Shown here: piece after piece, positions 36,981-49,140 of the stretch
How the letters are laid out: each line of letters starts with the position of its first letter
How positions within the stretch are numbered: position 1 is the stretch's first letter
NCBI GenBank assembly: GCA_021904315.1
Contig: CM038911.1
Span: 21,673,390-21,737,389 of the forward strand
From: Sphagnum magellanicum
Lineage: Eukaryota > Streptophyta > Sphagnopsida > Sphagnales > Sphagnaceae
Reading direction: 5' to 3'
DNA length: 64,000 bases
Notes under the pieces: model-generated
Database searches by the model: none
What the model saw: the letters and a program-made list of their open reading frames with translations, nothing else
Told to the model about the DNA's origin: nothing
Made by a program: the position numbers and the translations under genes

Positions 36981-37720
36981 CCTCCGTTGTTGCCTCTGAA
37001 ATCCTTCAGTTCCTCTGAAAGCCCTTCTTCCCTCCCTCCCTTCCTCCTTTCACACCGATCAAGCAACACACCCACAGGTATGTTTCAGAATTCAAGCAGC
37101 ATTTCTAAGAGTCCAATACTGACACCAACGCCCTAACCAAAGCTCATTACTCCCAAGCTCTCCTGTCCAAGCAAGCCCACGGCTTAGAATCGTCAGCTCT
37201 TCCAAAAGCTTCTTCTTTTTCTCGACTGCTCGACCCTTACACCGATTGCAACGTCCCCGGAATTACGATTTCTTCATCAGTATTAATCCCCAATAGTATG
37301 TACTGCAGGTTCCTAACTCATCCGCTTGCAGAATTCGATCAGACGATCTGCGGACGCGGCAACACAGCAGGAAAAACAACGATTCAAGAAACCGTGCGAC
37401 AACACAAGACGAAGGAAGAAAAACCAACCACCCTCCCCAACCCCCCCCAAAAAGGGGAAATAAAGAGGTTCACTGATTTCTCAATACTTCACGAAGCTCG
37501 TGCTCTTAGGAAGAATTGAATCTCGGAAATGGCAGCGAGCGCAAGCGACTACCTTGGAGAATGCACCCTACAGCCGTCAAACTACATAAAAGACACCGCG
37601 CGGGAGCGGCGAGACACTAGTGTCCCAGCGGACGACGGCCACCCGTCGACCGGAGCGTCCGATGCGTGGACGGACGGTTCGGAAAAAAATAAAAATAGTA
37701 TAGTACGATCCGGTGACCGA
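36981..37720 (-). promoter_or_regulatory. CpG-richer 5' flank and purine-rich leader of the hydrolase gene
   Basis: Immediately upstream of the ATG (reading minus) is a GA-rich leader with GGAAGGGAGGGAGGGAAG-type runs (about 37020-37060), common in plant 5' UTRs. Around 37590-37680 the DNA is much richer in CG dinucleotides than its surroundings and contains the 12-bp palindrome gacactagtgtc (37613-37624). I infer a promoter region. The plus-strand frame at 37529-37822 across it shows no known motif. Confidence 0.4.
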
Positions 37721-37829
37721 ACACTTAAATCTAGGAGACCTTATAGAATCCTTAGACATTGCTCCTTTGCCTCTGGAGTTCAAAAGGATTATTTAATGTT
37801 GGGTGCACCCATACCCATTTAGATTTCTT

Positions 37830-39490
37830 AAAACCCATAGCAAAAATGAGAAATATGAGGTACCAAAAGTAAGGGGGGGGGAGTGAGGGTTTTGAAACTT
37901 CATGATTTAAACATGATCTAGGTATATTTAAAATGTTCGATCATGGAACTGTGTTTGGTGATAAGCGTTCTCACGTCACCTTAACGCGTTCGTAACGCAC
38001 GGCTGCCACAAGAAATGGATTACACAATTTCCGTGCCAATAAAGTGCTCCTCAAGTTACCAATCATTCCGTGTTGGCTTATTAGTGCCTTCTTTCCATTG
38101 GCTGAGAACCCCATAATTTTATGAGATGGGTCCCAACAACCCCAAAATAGGCGACGAGATAAGACCTTAATTTTTTTGGCAACAGCCAGTTGGGTAGTAC
38201 CTATATCTTCTTGGTGCAAATTTGGGCTCCTGTGCTTGTATTTCTTGTTTTTCAGCCTTTAAGAAGGGGCCTCATTAGAGGCATGTCTACCCAACATATT
38301 TAGCCCTCTAACCCATGCTTACAACATCACATAGAGCATAAATTGTTTCTCCAGCGACCATCCCCACATGTAAAAATCTATCTTCTAAGGAAGGTAGTTT
38401 GTTTTGATTCTTTTGCTTTTGTTTGTCACATTCACAGTTGGGCTCTTGGTACCATTGGAATACCTTCAATGAGAAAGGGTGCACTGAGGTGTTTAGTAAT
38501 GTTTAAACTTTAAACCTATAATGCAAGAGTTATTGAAAATTTAACAATTTGTCAAAGAAAATTCAAAAAAATTAAACTAATTTTTTTAAGGAAATTGGGG
38601 TGAGCTCTTGGTATTCATGGAAAGTCCTCCATGAGTGAATTTCTTGGAGGTGATTGTGTAAGTTTTAGACCTAAGATGGGGGAAGATATTGCATTTTTGA
38701 GTAGTTCTTGCGATTTAAAATGACTTTTTCATAGTTGAACTCTACTAGCAAAGCCCTTTTCACACTTGAGCCAGCAAGACATGCCACACTAATCTATCTA
38801 TTAAGAAAAGTAACTTGTTCATTTTGTTTGTCACAGTAATATTTCCCAAACCACAAAACCTTGTCACACACTTGATACTATCCATTGCTCTTGACAAATA
38901 CAAGTGCTTCAAGGTGGTTTCATGATGTTTAGACATATGGTGCAAGAGCTCTTGAATATTGAACAATACTGTCCAAATAACTCAGAAAAAATAGTGAAAG
39001 TGGGGCACAATCTTGGTATTATTGGAAAGCCTTTATGAGTAGAGTTTGATGCAAGTGATTTTGTAAATTTTAGACCTAAGGTGCAGAAATATAGAATTCT
39101 GATTCATCTTTTGTCATTAGAAATTCAAAAAACAAAAAAATAAAATAAATAAAATAAATCAATTTTTAATGAAATTAGATTTCAGATTGAGGCTGAAGGT
39201 GTCATTTTGCCGTTCAAAATTCATTCAATTGATCAACTACACATGCCATGATGCTAGGGAAAATTTGAGTATAAAGTGAGATACTATTCAAATGTTACTA
39301 TGTGGGGGCCGTATTCTATCTAAAGTACAGTGTACATGCCAATTCACTGCTGCCAGTAGACCTGCTCTCCCTATTTTTCAGGCAAAAAGTGAGGCGGGAC
39401 GAAGGGGGAATTCCTTACTAAATGAGATGGGCCCAGAACCCTCATTCTCGGACCTTTGCCCATTGTAAAGACCTTCTGGACCTTTACATG
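37830..39490. other. Intergenic DNA with repeated units, no gene recognised
   Basis: Three loosely similar units occur at about 38454-38530, 38601-38690 and 39003-39090. Each has a ctcttggta..att.ggaaagcc-type block followed by an atgagt block, then ttttagacctaag. The repeat R2 copy lies between the second and third. No coding region is supported. Confidence 0.5.
38760..38960 (-). repeat. Dispersed repeat R2, copy 2
   Basis: Reverse-oriented counterpart of 18085-18300; the shared blocks are given there. It sits inside the tract of ttttagacctaag units, suggesting it is part of a larger repeat. Confidence 0.6.
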
Positions 39491-39493
39491 TAA

Positions 39494-39819
39494 GAGCATG
39501 CCCAACAGCAGCAGTCCTGTATTACTATTTAGCACATCCAGTGTGCACAATTCACTTTCTCCCAATCCCCCACCCATGAACCCATGAAATTTGAGAGACT
39601 ATTTTAACTCTCACCACCTGGGCCAATCATTGTAGTTGACCAATAAGTAAAGGTCATTTATTGCTGAGAAACACTCATTTCCTGCTACTCGCGCTTTAGT
39701 AGTGCACTGGTAATATGCACTCTTCCAGTGCCTCAAGCTGCTTCATCGTGTTTTTCTGCGGCTTGTTCTCCAAATAGTACTGTACAGGGGGCATTTAATT
39801 GTTGCCGTTGGGCATGCTC
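39494..39819 (-). mobile_element. PIF/Harbinger-like MITE, copy B
   Basis: A 326-bp element flanked by TAA on both sides (39491-39493 and 39820-39822). The left end gagcatgcccaacagcagca and the reverse complement of the right end gagcatgcccaacggcaaca form a terminal inverted repeat of about 20 bp with few mismatches. The interior is the reverse complement of the copy at 8400-8731. It is non-coding. Confidence 0.85.
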
Positions 39820-40167
39820 TAAAGTTCTTTTGGTCTTCCCTCTATCATCCAGTTTCCCACTCGTCTTGTCTTGGGGGGCTTGCGATATCTGATATCTCTT
39901 GTGTGACTTCTAGGTTTGTGCAAAGTGTACCTTACTTTGTCACACAAGTCTACTATGTACAAATGACTTTGGAATATGGGACACTCATGAGGGACAAGTA
40001 TGTGAGAAGTATCATAAGAGTCATTTTGCATTCTTTTCAGCCAAAAGAAGATATGCATTGTCTTTTAATTCCATAGAATCAGGATCGCCCATTCCTTGGC
40101 GCATAAAGTAGTAGTGAAAAGGAAGAAGAATGAGATGATTTTTGTGCCAGTTTTGAGGGTAATACTT

Positions 40168-40263
40168 TCACACTTTCGGCAAAGGCCTGGTTCCACACAT
40201 TACAAGTGAAGATTGTCACACTTTTGGCAAAGGCATGGTTCCACCAATTACAAGCTAAGATTG
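40168..40263 (+). repeat. 48-bp tandem duplication
   Basis: Unit 1 (40168-40215) and unit 2 (40216-40263) differ at a handful of positions; each begins tcacacttt.ggcaaaggc and ends aagattg. The unit is 16 codons long and a minus-strand frame stays open through both, but I see no reason to call it a gene. Confidence 0.85.
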
Positions 40264-40267
40264 TCAC

Positions 40268-43200
40268 AAAGAGATCATGGGTAGACTACCTAATGTGTTT
40301 TGATCCAAGGATTAAATATTTTTCTTATGTAAATTACATTGGTCAATAGGTGTTATTCTTTAACCTTGAGTGGTGGTTTTTAAATTCAAGCCTATCTTTT
40401 AGTTTAATACCTCAAATTAAATACCTCTTGGGAGAATACCCCAGTCCTCTTATTGTGTAGGCTCATTGGAAGTTAAGTAATCCTAATTAAAATGTGATAG
40501 TACATGATGCTTTATTAATTGGCACACAAAATAATGGTTTGTTTTCAATACTTGCAAAGCTTGCTCCACTAATTTCATTTGCACATGACCGTGTTCACTT
40601 GAATTTCACTTTTCCTTTTCTCTAAGCCAAAAGGAGGATAGATGGACTTGGAGATCATAAAACTTCTTTAATTATTGCCTGAATTTTGGAAATTTGAAGT
40701 TGGTGAAGTCGTCATCACCACCAAACTCATGTTGGGTGTAACCTCTTCCCAACAACTGATCAGGGGGAGAACCTTGACGATTGGTGCAGGATCTCTCAAC
40801 TCTGGATTAACTTAGTGTTGAGTCCAGGTTTATAGCTCCATCATTCAACCAATCGCCACCCATCACTTCTGACAGGCTGAGCATGATCCAGATCTTGCCA
40901 AGTTTGTTAATAACTTTAAGAACCTGTCCTCTTTTTTAGGTCACAAATTTTCCTCAACTAGAAGGGCACAGGGTTGTCATGGATCACTGGAAAGGATGGA
41001 CTCCTTTGATGGATAACTCTGTTATGTTCAAGACGTGCACACCAAAACAAAACACACACATACACACACACCAAATCTGCTCCCAGTTTGGGTCATCATC
41101 ATTCACTAATCTGATATTAGCAAATTACTTATGAGAAGATGCAGGTGTGGATCTTGTGCATTGGAGAATTCATTAAGAAGTTTCTCATAGATAATAATTC
41201 CTACCATCCAAATCTACACAGACCATGGTGGGAGTGAGCTGGCCAAGCACATACATGATGTTTTACTTCATTCACAATTTGCAGAGACAGAGGACCTTAA
41301 AGTAGTCAGAAGTAGCAAACTGACCCTTTAAAAGATGGAACCAAATTCTAAACCCATAACCAAGCATGCTGTGACTTGCATCTCGCAATGTGAATAAGGA
41401 TTTGCCCAATAACAACAGATTGTACCATTCTGCTTTGATTACTGCTGTTTGTTGTTGTTGTTGGATCTGTATCTTGGTGCCAGATGGTGGGGGAGTGGAG
41501 GTGGTTCAAAACACTCTGTCTGGCCACTGAGTGGCTTGGATTGGTGGCCAGAGGGATGCAAGATCATCCAAAAGCCACCAGCACACCATCCATTGGAAGG
41601 GCCTGTTATGACTTGTGACCCAGTTCAGGATGAACCCCAACTCAGCTAACATCAGGTTTCACTACAAACCCTTGGTAGTTTATCCTGTACATGAAAAGGT
41701 CATGTAAGGAGGCAGGTAAGATAATAATAACTGGCAATAAGTGGATGCAGGTAGCTGGTTAGTACTGGTGTTGGCCGGTTCCCCAGTTCTAGGGGGACCC
41801 CTTGGTTCCAGTTCCTAACATTTTTTAACAGATCAGTCCTGGTTTGGTTTCGATTTTTTTAATTTCAAATATGGGACCTGTTTTTGGTTCTAGTTTTTTA
41901 ATTAGGGTAGTGGCTTCCATTTTGGGTTTTTTTTTTAATTTTCAAGTTATGTTGGTACCAGTCCTTAATTAAATAACCCTTAGTTTTTTAGGTAATCTTT
42001 GATTCCAATTCCAACATCCAAAATATCAAAATGGACAAAGCCATGCTTTCAAAAAAGATTTGAACTTTTATTCAAAAACAATTATGTTAGGTGTGTTATG
42101 TTAACTACTCAATTTGGTCACAATTGTTTAGCATTAAGTTGAATTAGCCTAATTAATCTAGTTTAATGTTAATTGGCAAGGAAATAGTTCAAATGTGAAA
42201 AAGTTTCAATTATTTTGTTGATGTTGACACCAAGCTTTAATAGTGTCTTCTTTCTTTATGGTGAAATTTTCAAACAAAATTTGAAATGCCTCAACTTAAG
42301 AATTCATAACTTTTTTTGAACACAAAAGCTTGAAAAAACAAGAAACATAAAAGAAAGTCATAAAGAAACTTCAGCCTCTTTTTTTTTTTAAAGAATAAGA
42401 ACCTTCTGCTTCTTCCCCCAAAAAAAAAAAAAAACTCCTTAAACCCTAAAATTAGAACCCTGTTTTTTCTATAAATTTAGTCCAATCTCAATTCTCAAAT
42501 GAATTTGGAACCAAACCCCAAATTTGGTTCTAGTTACTTGCAATGTCATAACCAAGGGTGGTTTCAATCCAGTTGCATAACATGGCCCCCTTAAACCATT
42601 CCAATTCCATTTGGTTCTAAAAATGGGACCTAATTCTAGTTTTAGTTCCACTTTCAACATTGACCCAAAACTGAGTGCACATGGGTAACAAGCCAAAATT
42701 GGATAATACCTACAATGCTAGGCTATTGAGTTGTAGAAAGGTAGGTAGAAAAAATAGAAAATTGAGCTAATTACCTCAGTTAGTTAAGGAATTGGTATTC
42801 AATAGAAAACTCTTTCCTATCCACCCGCTCTCCATCCCTCATGGTATGTTGTGGCTGTTGGTTCACTTTGGCCATGGAATGGTTGCCTAGGATCAAATCA
42901 CTTGTTTGTTGACCAATGCAATTCATTGATTCAAGTTTTGTTTTCTACAAATTAGGAAGGACTCATTTTGGCCATTTGGCAGATGTTATACTTTTATTGG
43001 TTCTATACATAGGGAATAGACTACACATTGGTGTAAGATTTGGACATGAACTTTTGGTTCCAACTTGACCCAATGTGTGAGTGATATTTAGAATGTTATA
43101 TGTGCATATGATCGATAAGCATATTTCATAAAAGTGCATGCATCTAAATGAGAAGTTCTAGATCCAAAGGAAATTTTGAGTTTGAACTTTGAACTTGCAA

Positions 43201-44220
43201 TTAAATGAAAATTCATTGTCATTAATTATTTTTAATTGGCAAAATTGTACCAATTTGCCCCCTAGAAAAATGGGGTGCGACATCCTTTGCATTATCCAAT
43301 AAAAATAGCCATTCAATTTGTTAGGATCCTAGGGTTTGGGATTACAGCCACCCCATGTTTGGATGTGATGGGGGTTGGTTGGTTGCAATGGCTCTTCAAC
43401 ACATTCTTGTTTCACTTGCATTCAAGTGCAATGAAGGCATCATCACTTTCCTCCATCATCCCATCCTTCATTGGATCTTCACAATCATTGTCATTGAACA
43501 TTGAAGCTTTAAGTTCAATTCACCACCTCTCTCATACACTTAAAAATTTTAGGTAGTCACTTCTTGTCATTACATTGTTACACATTGTGTTGGAAGTTGA
43601 ATTACAAATCCAAAAGTTCATGAAGGTGTGTTGTATGCATAAAGAAGGCTATTGCAACAAGTGAAATTGCCTAGTGAACTTCAATTTGATGATGGAGTTG
43701 CAAATAGCAAGACAAATTGCATTACAAGGATCAAATTTGAAGTTGCAATACAAATACAATGTTGTGCATGGAGATCTCACAAAGGTCCTCCTAGTCTTTA
43801 TAAAGTTATGTAAGTCTCAAGCATGTTGCACTTTCCTGCAAATTGTTTGCATTTTACTAAGTTTCAAGCTCAAGGTCAAACTTTTTTTTTCCAAAAGGTT
43901 CTTAGGTTTTTCTTTGTTTAAGTGTAACATGGCACCTTTATAGGTGCTTAGTGGATTCAAATATATATTTTTTAATGGGGGGGTGGGGGGGAGGGTGCTA
44001 ATGTTATCAGTGTCGCTTTATCGAGTCAAGTCAATCTTATTGTTGTTTGCACATATTTATTGCACTATAGTTGATGGTGATGGCAACGTCATCATTATAG
44101 AAGGTGGCACTTGTGAGCATTGTGTTGCAATCATGTTGTTGTTGAATCTAGACCTAGTGTTTGAAGTTGTTTCAATAGAAAAGGAAAAGAAAAGAAGGTT
44201 GAAGGAATGGGGACAATAGG
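40268..44220. other. Intergenic DNA, no gene recognised
   Basis: Both strands were read. Features are limited to a CA-rich run near 41036-41068, the R4 repeat copy at 41576-41685, poly-T and poly-A tracts near 41925 and 42380-42435, and a G run at 43976-43991. Open frames such as 43275-43556 and 43674-43943 carry no known motif. Confidence 0.5.
41576..41685 (+). repeat. Dispersed repeat R4, copy 2 (SINE-like candidate)
   Basis: Counterpart of 28895-28995. About 70 bases upstream, ggtggttcaaaacac (near 41501) resembles a pol III B box, which would fit a tRNA-derived SINE, but no convincing A box was identified. Confidence 0.45.
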
Positions 44221-44224
44221 TAGC

Positions 44225-45560
44225 AAAGCTTACATGGGTGGAAGTTATCTTTGGTTCTAATGGGAACGTACGTTTGGTTAGGTTTAGGTGTGCACATAGA
44301 TTGAAGGGAGAAAAAATCTTTTGGTTCCCAAATTTGATAACCTCCAAAAGCATGTTGGGAGGCACAAATGCAAAAAAACCAAACATAATTGCACTATGGG
44401 TTAATATTACATGTTTCCAAACTTGCAACATGCAAAAAACAAGTCTCTTTTCTATTCAAGAAAAGACACAATGGCAAGCATTGTTCTTTGGGGGAATTAA
44501 GTTGGAGGGAGGAAAAGGAAGTTTTGCAATTTGTTGCTATTTTTTTGCTTTTGCAGTAAGGTCATCTTGTCACTAATTTAAAAACAATGAAGTTGTTTCA
44601 ATTCTTGAAGGTGAAGAACATTCCAAGAAAATATTGGAGCAACAATGCAAGATGGGATATTACAGAAATTATGCACAACATTGTCCTCATTACAATTTAA
44701 AAAGTTATTCATCAAACAAGGTTCCTTGCTATTAGAAATGATGAAATGATGATGGCTGACAATTAATCATGGGTTAATATTTATGTTTACCTTGTGGACG
44801 ACTACAATTATATCCCAATTTTATTGAATTTGAAAGGATTGGTCAATGATGACACATTTAATAATTTGCCCAATGCGATTTTCAATTCCTCGTTGATCTA
44901 TGGGGGCTTCTTTATGTAAGAAATCAATAGCAAGCTTATATATTTTGGTTGTGGTGATGTTATTTTCACAGGTGTCCACAGTGGTGTGACCACACAAATT
45001 TGCAAAAAGGTAATTATTTTCATGTTTGTTGTCCATTGTGTTGTGCATTAAATCAACTTTGTCTTAAAATCTAGTGCAAAAGCTTGAAGGGCTTTTGCAC
45101 TCCACATACACATATTTTTCTCTTCACCCAAAAGGCACCTTGACTAATGCAAGCTTGTTAAGTTGTTAAAGACGAAAGGAAACAAGTTGTTGCACAATGT
45201 AAATACAGGGTGGATTTCTATGTTGTCTCCTACCAAAAAGGTCATTGAGGAGTGCAAGCTTTTAATTGTGAAAATGAATGATGATCATTTCATCCTAGCA
45301 ACAAAAACAATTCTTGAGTTCTTGTGTGATGTTGAGGTTGTCATGCCCACCTTGTTTACATTCTACCCATGTTGGAAATAGTCTATGAACTCATCAAGTT
45401 TGTTCAAAGTCACGATGCTTTTGTTTGTGACTTTGTGGGTGCTATGAAGACGTGGTGTGCAAATTTATATTCATTTTATTGTCATCCAAAGAAGAGGTAC
45501 ACCAATTTATAGTTCACTTTGGTATTCCAAAAGTGGAATTTTGAAGGATCAATATGCCAC
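44225..45560 (+). pseudogene. hAT-like (DUF4371-type) transposase remnant
   Basis: Read across all three plus-strand frames, this stretch gives collinear pieces of a plant zinc-finger/hAT-like transposase: WVEVIFGSNGNVR (about 44236), IEGRKNLLVPKFDNLQKH (44300 on, with the H-x3-5-C of a zinc finger), WVNIYVYLVDDYNYIPILL (about 44774), SGVTTQI (about 44980), NVNTGWISMLSPTKKVIEEC (about 45198) and LPMLEIVYELIKFVQSHDAF (about 45364). The order agrees with what I recall of the DUF4371 family. Numerous stops and shifts show it is dead. The ends of the transposon were not found. The assignment rests on remembered family motifs, without a search. Confidence 0.65.
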
Positions 45561-47595
45561 TAAAGGAATGGAATGCAAGTATTCCTAGATTATCAAATGA
45601 AATACTCAATGGTATTATGGTATGGGAATTCCAACAACCTAAAAATTGAAACATTGCAACCATTAATTTAATTGGAATCCATGCATCAATTGATTTTGAA
45701 TTATAAAAAGGATGGAATCTTAGGGTTTGATGATACTTGGGATTCTAGGAGGTATGTTTAGGACGTCTCTCATACACCTTTCTAGATATCCATTTAAGAC
45801 ATATATCTTTGGCTATTGGAGAGACCCTTGTCTCTTCGAACCACCATCATTGAACAATGTCCTTCACATGCATAAGAATAACATCAAACTTGCTGGTTTT
45901 GCAACTAGTAGCCCAAGCTGGGTTTGGAACTTAATGTCAATCAATTCTCACCTTTGAATAATAGCTTTTACATTTCATGGATGTAGCCCAAGAATCCGTG
46001 TTGTCCTTGATATATTTGTGGCATCACTTGACACACACATGCTCAATGTTGCATGCTTTGTAGCCAATTGATTTTTACTATTTATTAAACCTAACACTTT
46101 GAAGCCCAACCTTCACATTTTTTCGAATTTCTTCATTTGCCTTTTGCTTGTTCTAGCTCCTCAAATTATTTGGCCTAATTATAGCCAAAATCTTGTGATA
46201 AAGCCATTCCAAACACCTCCTTCTACTAGTCCACATCTCCAACACTCAATAAAGTTTGAACAATGTTTTTTGCAATAAATATGCTCTGGTGCCTCAATAT
46301 CTACCTTGATAATTTAGACTTTTTACAACCTCCTTCGCAAATATGGGCACCACACTTCAGACCATTACGATATATTATTTTCTTCTTTGGGAAATTCATA
46401 TAACATATTATAGTTTCTACTACACTTCTTCCTCATGGGCTTATTCCTCCTGGGCTTTTTCCTCATTAACTTGCAACTCTAGTATATTGGCAACATCTAC
46501 CATTGATTTGGCCTTTTGACTTTGGTTGGGTTTGACATCCCTTCACTTATAATTATTCTTCTCCATAAACAACAATTCAAAATCAATGACAGATGTAGAC
46601 GAAACATGTCATACAAGTCAATCCTTTGATAATTCAAACTTGCCTAAGGCATAAAATCCATAGGTACATGTGTACTAAACTTGAATTGTACTATTAAAGG
46701 TAGAAAATTATCCTATGTTGGTTAAAACACCATGGGTATTACAAGACAATAGTACCACCATTAGATGGTAGTTATTATCAAATGGCAAAACAATTTTAAG
46801 AGAATTTTTAAATGAAAGTGTTTTGTAATAGTAGTACCATTAATACAATGTCGAACTACCTTCATGGAGTAGAATAATTAGAAGTTAATTATTGGAAGAA
46901 TTATAATAAAAGTGATATTAATTACTAGAAATAATATATATCCTAGTCTAATTTACTTAAAAGCGCATCCTAGTAATTATTTAGTTATCAATGATAAATA
47001 TGTTATTTGCCATTTTTTATTTACTAGGGGGTGAAGCCATCTAGGATAATTAGTCCAAGTGGATGAAGGATGGATGGATTTCCCTTAACTAGGATGTGTG
47101 GAAGGGATTAGAATAAGAAGATCTAGGAGGATAAGGAAATTCAAGAAAATAAGGATTCAACCTTTGTGTGGTGAGCATCCTTCTTGGGTTCCTTATTCAT
47201 TTCTTGGGAGGAATGAAAGATTTCATTAGATGATTATATTCATTAGTTGTCATGAGTCATTACCATTAGAAGGACGCTTGTGTGTGACACTCTTGTGTGA
47301 AAAAGAAGGAAAAGAACATGGGAGAAAGTTGTATTTATCCATATGCAATGGAAAATGGTTGATGGATTTTCATGGCTCTTTGTTAGTGTTTGGTTTTATT
47401 TAGGGTATGAGAAGAAAGGAGAAAATAATTCATATTAATATTACATAGAGTTTTGTTATGTTCACATATTAATTATTCTTTTTTAATATACATTCCCATC
47501 CTCTATGGTAGTCTCTGGAATAGAGAATACCTTTTGCCACAAGACAGCAGCTACCATTAGAAGGCAACAACAAAGAGGTGAACATGAGATTTGAG
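45561..47595. other. AT-rich intergenic DNA, no gene recognised
   Basis: Nothing coding can be supported. A minus-strand reading at 46100-46540 has a somewhat protein-like composition, but no motif I recognise. Confidence 0.45.
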
Positions 47596-47599
47596 GTTT

Positions 47600-48075
47600 A
47601 TAAGGAAGGTAACGTTGTTGCAAACTATAGGTAATAGCCACAAAAGGTCTACTTGCACTACAAACAATATGTAATAACCATAAAGGGTTTAAAGGCATTA
47701 TAAACAGTAGGCAACGACCACAAAGGGTCTATAGGCAATGCAGATAATAGGTGACAGCCACAAAAGGTCTACAAGCAGTGTAGACGGTAGGCAACATCCA
47801 TAAAAGGTATGTAGACAATATAGATGATAGGCATCAGCCACAAGGAGTCTACATGCAATGCAAACGGTAGGCAACAACTGTAAAGGGTCTACATGCAATG
47901 CAAACGGTAAGCAATAGCCACAAAAGGTCTATGGGCAATGCAAACGGTAACTAACAACCACAAAGGATATGTAGGCATTGCACACGATAAACAACAACCA
48001 CAAAGGGTCTACATGTAGTGTAGATAGTAGGCAATAACCACAAAAGGTATGTAGGCACTACACATGGTAGGGAAT
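47600..48075 (+). repeat. 40-bp minisatellite, about 11-12 copies
   Basis: Diverged units of 40 bp, typified by gggtctacatgcaatgcaaa followed by cggtaggcaacaaccacaaa. Unit starts recur at about 47645, 47685, 47725 and 47765 and so on to about 48045. Alternation of ggtctac and ggtatgtag variants hints at a higher-order pattern. The minus strand stays open through much of the array, which I take as a consequence of the repeat and not as a gene. Confidence 0.88.
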
Positions 48076-48603
48076 TACAAGAGGTTTACAAGTGGATGTT
48101 TGTCTTTTTTAGATCTAAAGAGGATGGTAGTTGTTGTAGGATGATAACTACAACAAGATGATAGATAGATCAAAGATAGTCCTTAATTTTAAGTCTTTCC
48201 ATTTATTATTATTATTATTTTATCCAACAACTATTTCCTTATTAGTAATTAGGTTGCAAGATCCTGTTATTTTACATGTACTAATAACAAGTATTACAAA
48301 ATCTGATGATTCCATAAAGGGAATTGAATACCAATTTACATTTGAATTGTTGCACCACAAGGTTTCTCGTCAAAGGACTGTTTGCAAAATGCACTATATG
48401 TAATGGTCAAAAGTTTCTAGGCCATCCCTTTAAGTCTTTTTTGCTAAAACCTACACAATGCAAACTGGTAACTAACTTTTAATGCAAATCTAAAGCAAAG
48501 TTCAGGATTCACCATAACAAATTTCATTAATTAAATTGGTGCAACCAAATAGAAAATTATAAAGGCATAATCTATTGATGCAATAGAGGGAATTCATGAC
48601 TTG
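48076..48603. other. Intergenic DNA between minisatellite and element B
   Basis: No gene is visible. It ends at the 5-bp target duplication actat (48604-48608) of element B. Confidence 0.5.
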
Positions 48604-48608
48604 ACTAT

Positions 48609-49138
48609 TGTTGAAGGTAGATTCTACGAAAACCGGTTTTTTACCAAAATTTTATCGAAACCAAATTTTCCCTACCAAATTTCTTTTACCAATTTTATTC
48701 TATCAAAAACCTTTTTATTGAAACCAATTTTACTACCAATTTACACTATGTATATTTAAGACCAATTTTTTTGGGATTAAACTAATTGCTTGTTCCACCA
48801 TTTTCGACATCTTTCTTGGAGGTACTTCAACCTCTATCCCGTTGTGGTCTATATAGGAGAATATTTTTTTCAAAGTAAAATTACTTTTTCCTACCATATT
48901 ATATGTGTAGTTTTTTCCTTTATATGTTTGTAATATTCTAACTTTCTATATGCAAGTATTTTCCCTTAACATGTTTGCTTTAGGTTTGTTCTATAGAAAG
49001 TTTATGAGACTCCCTACTAACATTGAATGGTCCCCTTTGTGTTGAAATTTTTAGCTTACATAAAGAGAATAATAAGATTTTTTCTTCTACTCCCTTATTT
49101 TATCGCAAAATTCGGTAGTTCATCAAGTGGCTTTAACA
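48609..49138 (+). repeat. 5' LTR of element B
   Basis: Starts TGTTGAAGGTAG and ends CTTTAACA. It aligns along its full length with 60975-61522, sharing blocks such as aatttttttgggatta, atgcaagtattttc and attcggtagttca. TATA-like boxes occur near 48790-48910. The preceding ACTAT matches the duplication after the 3' LTR. Confidence 0.93.
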
Positions 49139-49140
49139 TT

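Noticed and set aside
37529-37822. 97-codon frame starting MAASASDYLGE upstream of the hydrolase.
   Set aside because: Overlaps a CG-rich putative promoter region; no motif, and composition explains the open frame.
47483-47898. Repetitive minus-strand frames over the minisatellite.
   Set aside because: They follow from a stop-free 40-bp repeat; no start context or homologue is apparent.
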